From NCBI RefSeq assembly GCF_016744255.1, contig NZ_JADGES010000032.1:1-33127 (forward strand): a DNA stretch of 33,127 nucleotides, written 5' to 3'. Source of the stretch: Maribacter sp. Its GTDB lineage: Bacteria > Bacteroidota > Bacteroidia > Flavobacteriales > Flavobacteriaceae. Position 1 is the first letter of the stretch, and every line of letters starts with the position of its first letter. The notes below the pieces were generated by a model, which saw only the letters and a list, made by a program, of their open reading frames with translations, ran no database searches and was not told the origin of the DNA. This document shows, in pieces, positions 17,003-23,817 of the stretch. A program made the position numbers and the translations under genes.

Positions 17003-17491
17003 TTACTCTTTACTTTTTACTATTTCAAAACCAACATCTGTAATACCTTCTAAATCTACAATTCCAGGGATACTACCATTCTTACGCATAGCGTGTGTTA
17101 TCTCTAAAGTATATACGCCAGAATTAGGAAAAACGATGTTTTCTCTAAACCACAATTTACTCTCTTTAATACTTCCTTGCCCTTTTCCTAACCAAGTACC
17201 ATCTGGTTGGGCCATATTAAACTCTAGTGTGTCTTTAATAACATCTCCATTAGGGTACCCTAGTTCCGTAATTAAGAACAAATTACTATACGGGTAATCT
17301 TGATCGTTTCTTATGTTAATAAACATATCGTGCTTTTGCACCGTGTCTATCTCCGAAAAATTAAATTTTAGAGCATTACTCTTATTCCAACTAGCGTCAT
17401 CAAGGGTTTGGTATTCCGATTTTACAATGGCATTATTACAAGAAACTACCGTTAAAAAAACGGTAACTAAGATTAAAAAAGACTTAAGCAT
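17003..17491 (-). CDS. gldH: Gliding motility lipoprotein GldH
   Basis: A 162-residue lipoprotein required for gliding and chitin use in Flavobacterium johnsoniae, where GldH is one of the lipoproteins tied to the type IX secretion/gliding machinery. The signal peptide MLKSFLILVTVFLTVVSCNN ends in a lipobox with Cys at 18. The mature part shows the family pattern of beta strands around YPYSNLFLITELGYPNGDV and VYTLEITHAMRKNG. The frame stays open upstream to 17614, but this runs through the end of the neighbouring gene; ATG 17491 gives a correct signal peptide and overlaps that gene by only 8 bases. It lies between the ricT-like and PBP genes. Confidence 0.9.
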   Translation of the reverse strand: MLKSFLILVTVFLTVVSCNNAIVKSEYQTLDDASWNKSNALKFNFSEIDTVQKHDMFINIRNDQDYPYSNLFLITELGYPNGDVIKDTLEFNMAQPDGTWLGKGQGSIKESKLWFRENIVFPNSGVYTLEITHAMRKNGSIPGIVDLEGITDVGFEIVKSKE

Positions 17492-18653
17492 CTTTTGGTT
17501 TTCTATTTTTATTATTCCTTCTTTTTTTATTTCTGTTTTTGTTATTGTTATTTCTACGTTTTGGCTGATCAAAGCGCGTAAGGCTATCTTGCCCAACAAC
17601 ATTCTCAAAAACAACTTTTTCTTCGAGAGTAGTATCTATCGCATATTCCTCTAAACTTGCTACTTTCTCTTTCTTTCTGTTCTTTCCTAATATCTCAGTC
17701 ACCTGCTCTTTAGAAAGCACGTGCCAATTAGAAGGCTCATCTTTATAGGTAAACCATAAAAGCCCTTTAAAAATATCTGTTTTCTGACAATAAGCAAGCC
17801 CTTTTTCGGTATACAATTTTGTGTCCTGTCCTGGGAAACCTTTTAGAGCATCTAAATAGGTATCTAACTCATAATTAAGACAACATTTTAGCTTTCCACA
17901 TTGTCCTGCTAATTTTTGTGGATTTAAGGATAATTGCTGATAACGTGCTGCAGATGTACTGACCGACCTAAAGTCTGTTAGCCAAGTAGAACAACAAAGC
18001 TCCCTGCCGCAAGAACCAATACCTCCTAAACGCTGTGCTTCTTGGCGATAACCAATTTGGCGCATTTCTATACGAAGACCAAAGGCTTTTGCCATATCTT
18101 TAATGAGCTGTCTAAAATCTACCCGCTCTTCTGCTGTATAATAAAAAGTAGCCTTAGAACCATCTCCTTGAAATTCTACATCTGAAATTTTCATTTGTAG
18201 TTTTAGAACGATGGCTATTTCACGAGCACGTTTTTTAATTTCTTCTTCACGGCCTCTACATCTTTGCCAAATGTCTATATCTTTTTGAGAAGCTTTACGG
18301 TAAATTTTTGGAGACTCTTCAGCAGAAATACTGACTTTTTTCTTCTTCATCTGTACACGCACCAATTCACCAGTAAGTGTAACCATACCAATATCATGGC
18401 CAGATTGTGCTTGTGTAGCAACAACATCTCCTATAGAGAGTGTTAAATTCTCTCCATTTTTAAAAAACTCTTTTCTGCTATTTTTAAATCGTACTTCAAC
18501 AAAGTCAAAAGGTTTCTCCCCATTTGGAAGAGACATGTTAGAAAGCCAATCAAAAACCGTTAATTTATTACAACCATCCGTTCCGCAAGTACCATTGTTC
18601 TTACATCCACCTGGCTGTCCGTCCTTTCCGGTTGAACAACTACTGCAACCCAT
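17484..18653 (-). CDS. ricT: PSP1-domain protein of the RicT (YaaT) family
   Basis: A 389-residue protein with the PSP1 C-terminal domain. In Bacillus, RicT (YaaT) acts with RicA and RicF in an Fe-S-containing complex that influences RNase Y and phosphorelay. The N-terminus is Cys-rich (GCSSCSTGKDG, CKNNGTCGTDGC). The core has GSCGRELCCSTWL and GQCGKLKCCLNYE, the conserved cysteine clusters likely to bind metal or Fe-S. The last 25 residues are an Arg/Lys/Asn-rich tail that might bind RNA; this is inference. Bacteroidetes lack the sporulation phosphorelay, so the old name sporulation protein is misleading. It heads the unit with gldH and the PBP gene. Confidence 0.88.
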   Translation of the reverse strand: MGCSSCSTGKDGQPGGCKNNGTCGTDGCNKLTVFDWLSNMSLPNGEKPFDFVEVRFKNSRKEFFKNGENLTLSIGDVVATQAQSGHDIGMVTLTGELVRVQMKKKKVSISAEESPKIYRKASQKDIDIWQRCRGREEEIKKRAREIAIVLKLQMKISDVEFQGDGSKATFYYTAEERVDFRQLIKDMAKAFGLRIEMRQIGYRQEAQRLGGIGSCGRELCCSTWLTDFRSVSTSAARYQQLSLNPQKLAGQCGKLKCCLNYELDTYLDALKGFPGQDTKLYTEKGLAYCQKTDIFKGLLWFTYKDEPSNWHVLSKEQVTEILGKNRKKEKVASLEEYAIDTTLEEKVVFENVVGQDSLTRFDQPKRRNNNNKNRNKKRRNNKNRKPKDA

Positions 18654-18667
18654 AATTTATATCTAGA

Positions 18668-18696
18668 TTTGAAAAGCAAGAAAATCGCTTTTCAAA
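18668..18696 (-). other. Hairpin between trhO and ricT
   Basis: TTTGAAAAGC (18668-18677) and GCTTTTCAAA (18687-18696) form a 10-bp stem with a 9-base loop. On the minus strand it lies about 30 bases past the trhO stop and just ahead of the ricT start. There is no long U-tract after it, so it is either a weak terminator or a leader hairpin. Confidence 0.4.
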
Positions 18697-18728
18697 AAAG
18701 GTTCATATTAATCTTAAACGTAAAGATA

Positions 18729-19760
18729 CTATTTTTTAAATTTTAAAACTTCAGACCTTCCCTTTTTAAAAATTTTGTTACTCAAGGTCTTGCCTTTGCG
18801 TAATTTTTTTTGTTCTACAAATGGAAGTTCGTGTACTGTTTTGCAATCATCAGAACAACAGTTGTTCATTTTTTTAGCACAATCCTCGCATTGAATAAAT
18901 AATAAATGACAAGCCTCATTTGCACAATTAACGTGTTCATCGCAAGAATTTCCGCATTGGTGGCAATTGGCAATTACATCTTCGGATATACGTTCTCCTC
19001 TACGGTGATCAAACACAAAGTTTTTTCCGACAAACTTATTTTCTAAATTTTTATTCTGTACTTGTCTGGTATATTCAATTATCCCTCCTTCTAATTGATA
19101 CACATTCTTAAACCCTTTATGCTTGTAATATGCGCTTGCTTTTTCGCATCGAATTCCACCTGTGCAATACATTACGAGCTTCTTATCCTCTTTAGAATCC
19201 TTTAAATCTTGCTCAATAATATCTAAAGAATCTCTAAATGTATCTACGTCTGGAGTAATTGCATTTTTAAAATGCCCAATCTCACTTTCGTAGTGATTAC
19301 GCATATCTACCAAAACGGTATTCGGGTCCTCTATAAGTTCGTTGAATTTTTCTGCACCAACATGAATTCCTTTATTGGTAACATCGAAACTAGCATCATT
19401 CAATCCGTCCGCAACAATCTTATGACGCACTTTAACTTTTAACTTTAAGAAAGACTTATTGTCTTGTTCAATAGCAATATTTAGACGTACATTTTCTAAG
19501 AAAGAAATACTATCTAAATGCGCTTTAAATACTTCAAAATTTTCTGCAGGAACAGATAGTTGGGCATTTATACCTTCGTGAGCTACATAAATTCGCCCAA
19601 GAACATCCTGTTCATTCCAAGTAATAAATAAGTGATTTCTGAAAATCGATGTGTTTCCAATGTGTGCATATTTGTAGAAAGAAATGGTAAGTCGTTCCTT
19701 ACCAGCTTCCTCAATAAGAGAAGCTCTTTCTTTTGCACTTAATGTATTGTACAGTTGCAT
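18729..19760 (-). CDS. trhO: tRNA uridine(34) hydroxylase TrhO
   Basis: A 343-residue rhodanese-domain enzyme of the YceA/TrhO family. TrhO hydroxylates U34 of certain tRNAs to 5-hydroxyuridine using O2, the precursor of wobble cmo5U or mo5U. The N-terminal 90 residues form the acylphosphatase-like UPF0176 domain. The rhodanese domain has VDMRNHYESEIGHF and the active loop CTGGIRC (199-205). The C-terminal Cys-rich part (CHQCGNSCDEH, CANEACHLLF, CEDCAKK, CCSDDC) is a likely zinc site, as in the family. It follows a ferredoxin and a U32 protein on the same strand, the latter related to the O2-independent hydroxylase TrhP. Length is normal (about 350 in E. coli). Confidence 0.9.
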   Translation of the reverse strand: MQLYNTLSAKERASLIEEAGKERLTISFYKYAHIGNTSIFRNHLFITWNEQDVLGRIYVAHEGINAQLSVPAENFEVFKAHLDSISFLENVRLNIAIEQDNKSFLKLKVKVRHKIVADGLNDASFDVTNKGIHVGAEKFNELIEDPNTVLVDMRNHYESEIGHFKNAITPDVDTFRDSLDIIEQDLKDSKEDKKLVMYCTGGIRCEKASAYYKHKGFKNVYQLEGGIIEYTRQVQNKNLENKFVGKNFVFDHRRGERISEDVIANCHQCGNSCDEHVNCANEACHLLFIQCEDCAKKMNNCCSDDCKTVHELPFVEQKKLRKGKTLSNKIFKKGRSEVLKFKK

Positions 19761-19813
19761 GCTATACCAATTTTTAAGTTAAAAGATGTAATTAAGCACA
19801 AAGCTACAATAAT

Positions 19814-20044
19814 CTAAAGTAATTTTGTGGTAATAATTTTTACAGGGCAGGCTTTTTGAGCTTCTACACAAGGCTGATACATACTTGCATCTGGAGACTT
19901 TAAGGTAAAAAAACCCTTTTTATCTACGGATCTAAGTAAGACACTTTTACCGTCTTTTTTAGACATTTGAAATTGCTCTGGGGCCAATTCTACACAATAA
20001 TTACAACCAATGCATTTTTTACGTTGTAGTGTTACTACTACCAT
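19814..20044 (-). CDS. Small [4Fe-4S] ferredoxin
   Basis: A 76-residue protein with Cys11-x2-Cys14-x2-Cys17 and a distant Cys66-Pro, the ligand pattern of a single [4Fe-4S] cluster ferredoxin. Another Cys at 59 could form a disulfide. Its ATG overlaps the U32 gene stop by one base (TAATG), so the two are translated together. The location suggests that it feeds electrons to, or shares Fe-S assembly with, the U32 protein; that is inference from coupling. The trhO gene begins 53 bases further on. Confidence 0.88.
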   Translation of the reverse strand: MVVVTLQRKKCIGCNYCVELAPEQFQMSKKDGKSVLLRSVDKKGFFTLKSPDASMYQPCVEAQKACPVKIITTKLL

Positions 20045-21285
20045 TATTCCTTAACTATTTTGTATAATTTGTCTGATGCTCTAATTTTAAAACCGGTCGG
20101 TATAGTACAGCTATTTCCTTTACTCGCTACCTCTGAAACAACATCTTCCACCATCATTTCGGTAAGTTCTAATTCCTTAACTCCTGTGGTAGGGCCTGTA
20201 ATTAGCAACTGATCCCCTATTTTTATATCAAAAGCTTCAATTTTAAACTGTGCTATTCCAGGTTTTGGGAAATAATGCTCTCCCTTGCCCACATATAATT
20301 TCTTTTGTGTAGCATGTGAACCAGAACCTGTACTCCATTCTCCTAATTTTTGCCCCAAATAATAACCGCTCCAAAAACCACGATTATATACTTTTTCTAA
20401 CTCCTCCATCCATACACTTACTTTTTTCTGCGTATAGATTCCTTCCGCATGAGCATCTATAGCTTCTCTATATGTTTTAATAACTTTTGCAACATATTCT
20501 GGCGCTCTTCCTCTGCCTTCTATTTTTAAAACTTTAATCCCAGTATCTATCACTTGGTCTAAGAAATCTAGGGTACATAAATCTTTTGGAGACATCATAT
20601 ACTCATTATCTAATTCTATTTCAAAGCCGCTGTCTTGATCAATAACCGTATATTTTTTACGGCAATTTTGTTTGCATGCTCCTCTATTCGCAGAAGAATT
20701 ATGAGAATGTAAGCTTAAATAACACTTACCTGAAACCGCCATACATAAAGCACCATGACCAAATACCTCTATCTCTACTAACCTTCCAGAAGGCCCTTTT
20801 ACTTCTTCTTTTTCTATTTGGGAACAAATATTCTGAATCTGCCTTAAACTTAATTCCCTACTAAGAACCATTGTATCTGCAAAAAGAGCGTAAAACTTAA
20901 CCGTTTCTATGTTGGTAATATTAATCTGGGTAGAAATATGCACCTCCATACTAATTTGCCTGGCATAGGAAATAACAGCCTGATCCATAGCAATAACAGC
21001 AGTTATATCTGCCTTTTTGGCGGTATCTAAAACCGTTTTTATTACGGATAAATCGTGATCATAAACAATGGTATTAAGGGTAAGGTAGGTACGTATTTTT
21101 TTTTCTTTACATCGTTCCGCAATTTCCGCCAAATCTTCTAGCGTAAAATTAATACTGGCTCTAGCTCTCATATTAAGCTGCTCTACTCCAAAATATACAG
21201 AGTCTGCACCATTATCAATTGCCGCTTGCAAAGACTCAAAATTCCCTGCAGGAGCCATTAATTCAATTATACTAGCATGTACCAT
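20044..21285 (-). CDS. U32-family protein, TrhP-like tRNA hydroxylation factor
   Basis: A 413-residue member of the peptidase U32 family, which is now known to include RNA-modifying Fe-S proteins: TrhP (YegQ) for tRNA U34 hydroxylation and RlhA for 23S rRNA C2501. The family cysteines are all present: Cys181 and Cys188 in ALCMAVSGKC, Cys204 and Cys208 in NRGACKQNC, and Cys237 in SPKDLC, the expected [4Fe-4S] ligands plus an extra. MAPAGNFESLQAAI and GADSVYFGVEQLNMRARA are typical of the TIM-barrel start. TrhP is favoured over RlhA by the adjacent trhO and by length, since RlhA is longer. Start at 21285 follows a good promoter. Confidence 0.85.
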   Translation of the reverse strand: MVHASIIELMAPAGNFESLQAAIDNGADSVYFGVEQLNMRARASINFTLEDLAEIAERCKEKKIRTYLTLNTIVYDHDLSVIKTVLDTAKKADITAVIAMDQAVISYARQISMEVHISTQINITNIETVKFYALFADTMVLSRELSLRQIQNICSQIEKEEVKGPSGRLVEIEVFGHGALCMAVSGKCYLSLHSHNSSANRGACKQNCRKKYTVIDQDSGFEIELDNEYMMSPKDLCTLDFLDQVIDTGIKVLKIEGRGRAPEYVAKVIKTYREAIDAHAEGIYTQKKVSVWMEELEKVYNRGFWSGYYLGQKLGEWSTGSGSHATQKKLYVGKGEHYFPKPGIAQFKIEAFDIKIGDQLLITGPTTGVKELELTEMMVEDVVSEVASKGNSCTIPTGFKIRASDKLYKIVKE

Positions 21286-21317
21286 AATCTCAATTACTTA
21301 TCCCATTTTTTGGGTTG

Positions 21318-21346
21318 CAAATATACATTATATCGTAAAAAAGAAA
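21318..21346 (-). promoter_or_regulatory. Promoter of the trhP-fdx-trhO cluster
   Basis: On the minus strand TTTC (21346-21343), a 17-base spacer and TATATTTG (21325-21318) match the Bacteroidetes promoter with one change in the -33 box. Predicted start is near 21311, about 25 bases before the U32 start codon. Confidence 0.55.
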
Positions 21347-21365
21347 GGTTTTTATAGAGAACAAA

Positions 21366-21393
21366 AAAGAGTCTTGAAAATTCAAGACTCTTT
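21366..21393 (-). terminator. Minus-strand terminator between trhP and recA
   Basis: AAAGAGTCTTGAA (21366-21378) and TTCAAGACTCTTT (21381-21393) pair over 13 bp. On the minus strand the stem runs into TTTTTTGT, while the plus strand gives only three T. It therefore ends a minus-strand transcript arriving from the recA side; no recognised gene supplies one. Confidence 0.8.
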
Positions 21394-21660
21394 ATCGACC
21401 ATTCCGATTAATCTTTTTCATAGCATTCTTTGAGTTTTGCTAAAAGGACATGGTCATGATTGCCTACTGCCTTTAAAAAACAGTAGATTATATATTGAGT
21501 TAGTATATATGCTTTTTTACAAGATGCATATTTTTTTAAAAGGTTGCGTAAGCGATAAAAAAATATTTTCTTATTGATTTAATCTGTTAATAAAATTAAA
21601 ATGGTAGCTGTCATTTTTGATAAAAGAATTGGTAATTTAGCTAGCCTAAAAAAATAGATA
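21394..21660 (-). ncRNA. Candidate structured transcript or small ORF upstream of the terminator
   Basis: No recognised gene fits this stretch. On the minus strand a frame of 56 codons (21578-21411, stop TAA at 21408-21410) ends 15 bases before the terminator. It reads as protein-like, including KKYASCKKAYILTQYIIYC, but has no ATG, GTG or TTG. The same frame upstream contains ATG at 21619-21617 (MTATILILLTD) separated from it by one in-frame TAA at 21579-21581. The RNA can also form several hairpins: ATATGC/GCATAT, CTACTG/CAGTAG and GACCAT/ATGGTC. I cannot choose between a small RNA, a decayed small gene and a peptide with an unusual start. The plus-strand recA promoter must also lie here, but no consensus match stands out. 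Confidence 0.35.
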
Positions 21661-22671
21661 ATGAGTTCTGAAAAAGATGCGAAATTAAAAGCCCTTAAAC
21701 TAACCCTAGATAAATTAGATAAGACCTACGGCAAAGGAGCTGTAATGAAACTAGGAGATAGTGTTATACAAGATGTTGAGGTAATTCCGTCTGGTTCTCT
21801 TGGTCTTGATGTTGCTTTAGGTGTTGGAGGCTACCCAAGAGGGCGTGTTATAGAAATATACGGACCAGAATCCTCAGGTAAAACTACATTAACTTTACAT
21901 GCTATTGCGGAAGCTCAAAAAAATGGTGGTATTGCTGCTTTTATTGATGCAGAACATGCTTTTGACCGCTTTTATGCTGAAAAATTAGGGATAGATATAG
22001 ACAACCTTATCATTTCACAACCAGATAATGGGGAACAAGCTTTAGAAATTGCAGATAACTTAATTCGTTCTGGTGCTATTGATATTGTTGTAGTTGATTC
22101 TGTTGCTGCCTTAACTCCAAAAAGTGAGATTGAAGGTGAAATGGGAGACTCTAAAATGGGGCTTCATGCAAGACTTATGTCTCAAGCGCTACGTAAACTA
22201 ACAGGATCTATTAGCAAAACTAATTGTACCGTAATTTTCATTAACCAATTAAGAGAAAAAATTGGCGTAATGTTCGGTAATCCAGAAACAACTACTGGTG
22301 GTAACGCATTAAAATTCTATGCTTCTGTTCGTTTAGATATTAGAAGATCTACACAAATTAAAAATACAGATGGTGCTGTTCTAGGAAACAAAACCAGAGT
22401 AAAAGTGGTTAAAAATAAAGTAGCACCTCCTTTTAGAACTACAGAATTCGATATTATGTATGGCGAAGGAATCTCTAAAGCGGGTGAAATTATTGACCTT
22501 GGTGTTGAATATGAAATAGTTAAGAAAAGTGGTTCTTGGTTTAGTTATGGTGACACCAAATTAGGACAAGGAAGAGACGCTGTAAAAGCATTGATTTTAG
22601 ACAATCCTGAATTGTTTGAAGAACTAGAAACAAAAATTCGCGAAGCGATTAATGCTCTAAAAGAAGCATAA
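21661..22671 (+). CDS. recA: Recombinase RecA
   Basis: A 336-residue RecA, the ATP-dependent strand-exchange protein of homologous recombination and DNA repair. The Walker A motif is GPESSGKTT (about residues 68-76). [24 protein letters not shown] is the Walker B and L1 region, and [17 protein letters not shown] follows L2. The C-terminal domain ends in a short tail (AINALKEA) without the long acidic stretch of E. coli RecA. No LexA-like palindrome is evident in the 300 bases upstream, consistent with the frequent absence of a classical SOS box in Bacteroidetes; I did not search exhaustively. The nearest start codon, ATG 21661, gives the family N-terminus. Confidence 0.98.
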   Translation: MSSEKDAKLKALKLTLDKLDKTYGKGAVMKLGDSVIQDVEVIPSGSLGLDVALGVGGYPRGRVIEIYGPESSGKTTLTLHAIAEAQKNGGIAAFIDAEHAFDRFYAEKLGIDIDNLIISQPDNGEQALEIADNLIRSGAIDIVVVDSVAALTPKSEIEGEMGDSKMGLHARLMSQALRKLTGSISKTNCTVIFINQLREKIGVMFGNPETTTGGNALKFYASVRLDIRRSTQIKNTDGAVLGNKTRVKVVKNKVAPPFRTTEFDIMYGEGISKAGEIIDLGVEYEIVKKSGSWFSYGDTKLGQGRDAVKALILDNPELFEELETKIREAINALKEA

Positions 22672-22717
22672 ACCTTCCTCTTTCCTTTAAATAATAGTAC
22701 AAAAACGCAACCTTTAG

Positions 22718-22754
22718 CATAAGCAAACATCTTAAAATAAAATGTTTGCTTATG
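22718..22754 (+). promoter_or_regulatory. Hairpin covering the start codon of the lipoprotein gene
   Basis: CATAAGCAAACAT (22718-22730) and ATGTTTGCTTATG (22742-22754) are perfect 13-base arms around an 11-base loop. The last three bases of the right arm are the ATG of the downstream lipoprotein gene at 22752. There is no U-tract. In a recA read-through transcript the stem would hide the start codon. A transcript beginning inside the loop would be free of it. Confidence 0.5.
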
Positions 22755-23177
22755 AAAAGGCTTGTTTCCGTCATTTCTATAGTTTTCTTAGGACTTCTCC
22801 TTAGTAACTGTAGTGTTGTAGAAGATGACAGTCCAAACTTTCAATTTGTTCCCTTGCAAATCGTTAGTGCTGAATTACCAGAATTTTTCAATCTAGAAGA
22901 AACTTACCAAATCAAAGTTTCTTATTTAAAACCAAACAGTTGCACCTTCTACGAAGGTTTTGAGGTTACCAAAGAAGACCAAACTATACGTAACGTTGTT
23001 GTTGTTGGTTCCGAACGTATAAATTACGACGATTGTACAGAACAAGCCGTTGAAGAAACTGCTATATTCAATTTTGTAGTACTTTACGATAAAACGTATA
23101 CCTTTAAGTTCTGGCTAGGAGAAACTGCTTCGGGAGAACAGGAGTATTTAGAAATTGAGGTACCAGTTAATTTATAA
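22752..23177 (+). CDS. Hypothetical lipoprotein upstream of an ECF sigma factor
   Basis: A 141-residue protein with signal peptide MKRLVSVISIVFLGLLLSNC and lipidated Cys20, followed by an acidic linker (SVVEDDSPN). The mature part is rich in beta-forming residues, with two cysteines at about 71 and 97 that could bond, and ends EYLEIEVPVNL. No enzymatic motif is visible, and I do not recognise the family. An in-frame TTG lies 6 bases earlier, but ATG 22752 gives the better signal peptide. It is 20 bases ahead of the sigma factor gene and probably cotranscribed. It may sit at the cell envelope and relate to the stress sensed by the sigma system, which is speculation from position. Confidence 0.75.
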   Translation: MKRLVSVISIVFLGLLLSNCSVVEDDSPNFQFVPLQIVSAELPEFFNLEETYQIKVSYLKPNSCTFYEGFEVTKEDQTIRNVVVVGSERINYDDCTEQAVEETAIFNFVVLYDKTYTFKFWLGETASGEQEYLEIEVPVNL

Positions 23178-23197
23178 TAACAAAAATCAAATTTAAT

Positions 23198-23761
23198 TTG
23201 AGTCTAGAAGAACTCATACTAAAATGTAAAAAGAACGAAAGAAAGGCACAGGCAGAATTGTACAAAACTTTCTCTTCTGTACTTTTTGGTATTTGCTTAA
23301 AGTACTCTAGTAATAAAACGGAGGCTGAAGACAATCTGCACGATAGTTTTATGACTATTTATGAAAAAATAGAACAATACAAATCCAAGGGTTCTTTTGA
23401 AGGTTGGTTAAAGAGAATTACGGTGAATACCGTATTACAGAAATACAGAAAAAAAGAGTACCTCAATGCAGTTACAGAGAACACGGAAGATGTAATAGAG
23501 ATAGAACAAGAAGATGCTGAAATAAGCTTACAAACCTTACTTAGTTATATTCAAGAGCTACCCACAAAATACAGAACCACCTTTAATTTATATGTTTTAG
23601 ATGGGCATTCGCACAAAGAAATAAGCGAACTTTTAGGGACAACCGTAGGCACTTCAAAATCTAATCTTGCAAGAGCAAGAGCCATTTTAAAAGAGAAAAT
23701 AGAAACTAAAACCGTTCAATCCATCGTAGGTATTTTAATATTTGGATTAGAAAACACATAA
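23198..23761 (+). CDS. ECF-family RNA polymerase sigma factor
   Basis: A 187-residue sigma-70 factor of the extracytoplasmic-function class, with only regions 2 and 4. Region 2 is at about 20-90 (AEDNLHDSFMTIYEKIEQYK, GSFEGWLKRITVNTVLQKYRK). Region 4 is at about 115-175 (LPTKYRTTFNLYVLDGHSHKEI, ELLGTTVGTSKSNLARAR). The first codon is TTG (MSLEELILKCKKNERKAQ), the only start that retains the whole region 2 helix. The following gene encodes a protein with an anti-sigma-like cytoplasmic segment and membrane anchor, so the pair probably forms a regulatory unit. Likely targets are unknown. Confidence 0.93.
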   Translation: MSLEELILKCKKNERKAQAELYKTFSSVLFGICLKYSSNKTEAEDNLHDSFMTIYEKIEQYKSKGSFEGWLKRITVNTVLQKYRKKEYLNAVTENTEDVIEIEQEDAEISLQTLLSYIQELPTKYRTTFNLYVLDGHSHKEISELLGTTVGTSKSNLARARAILKEKIETKTVQSIVGILIFGLENT

Positions 23762-23817
23762 TACGCCATTTAACTTACCTAAACCAGTAGGTTATAAAGG
23801 CATAAGACAGTATAAAG

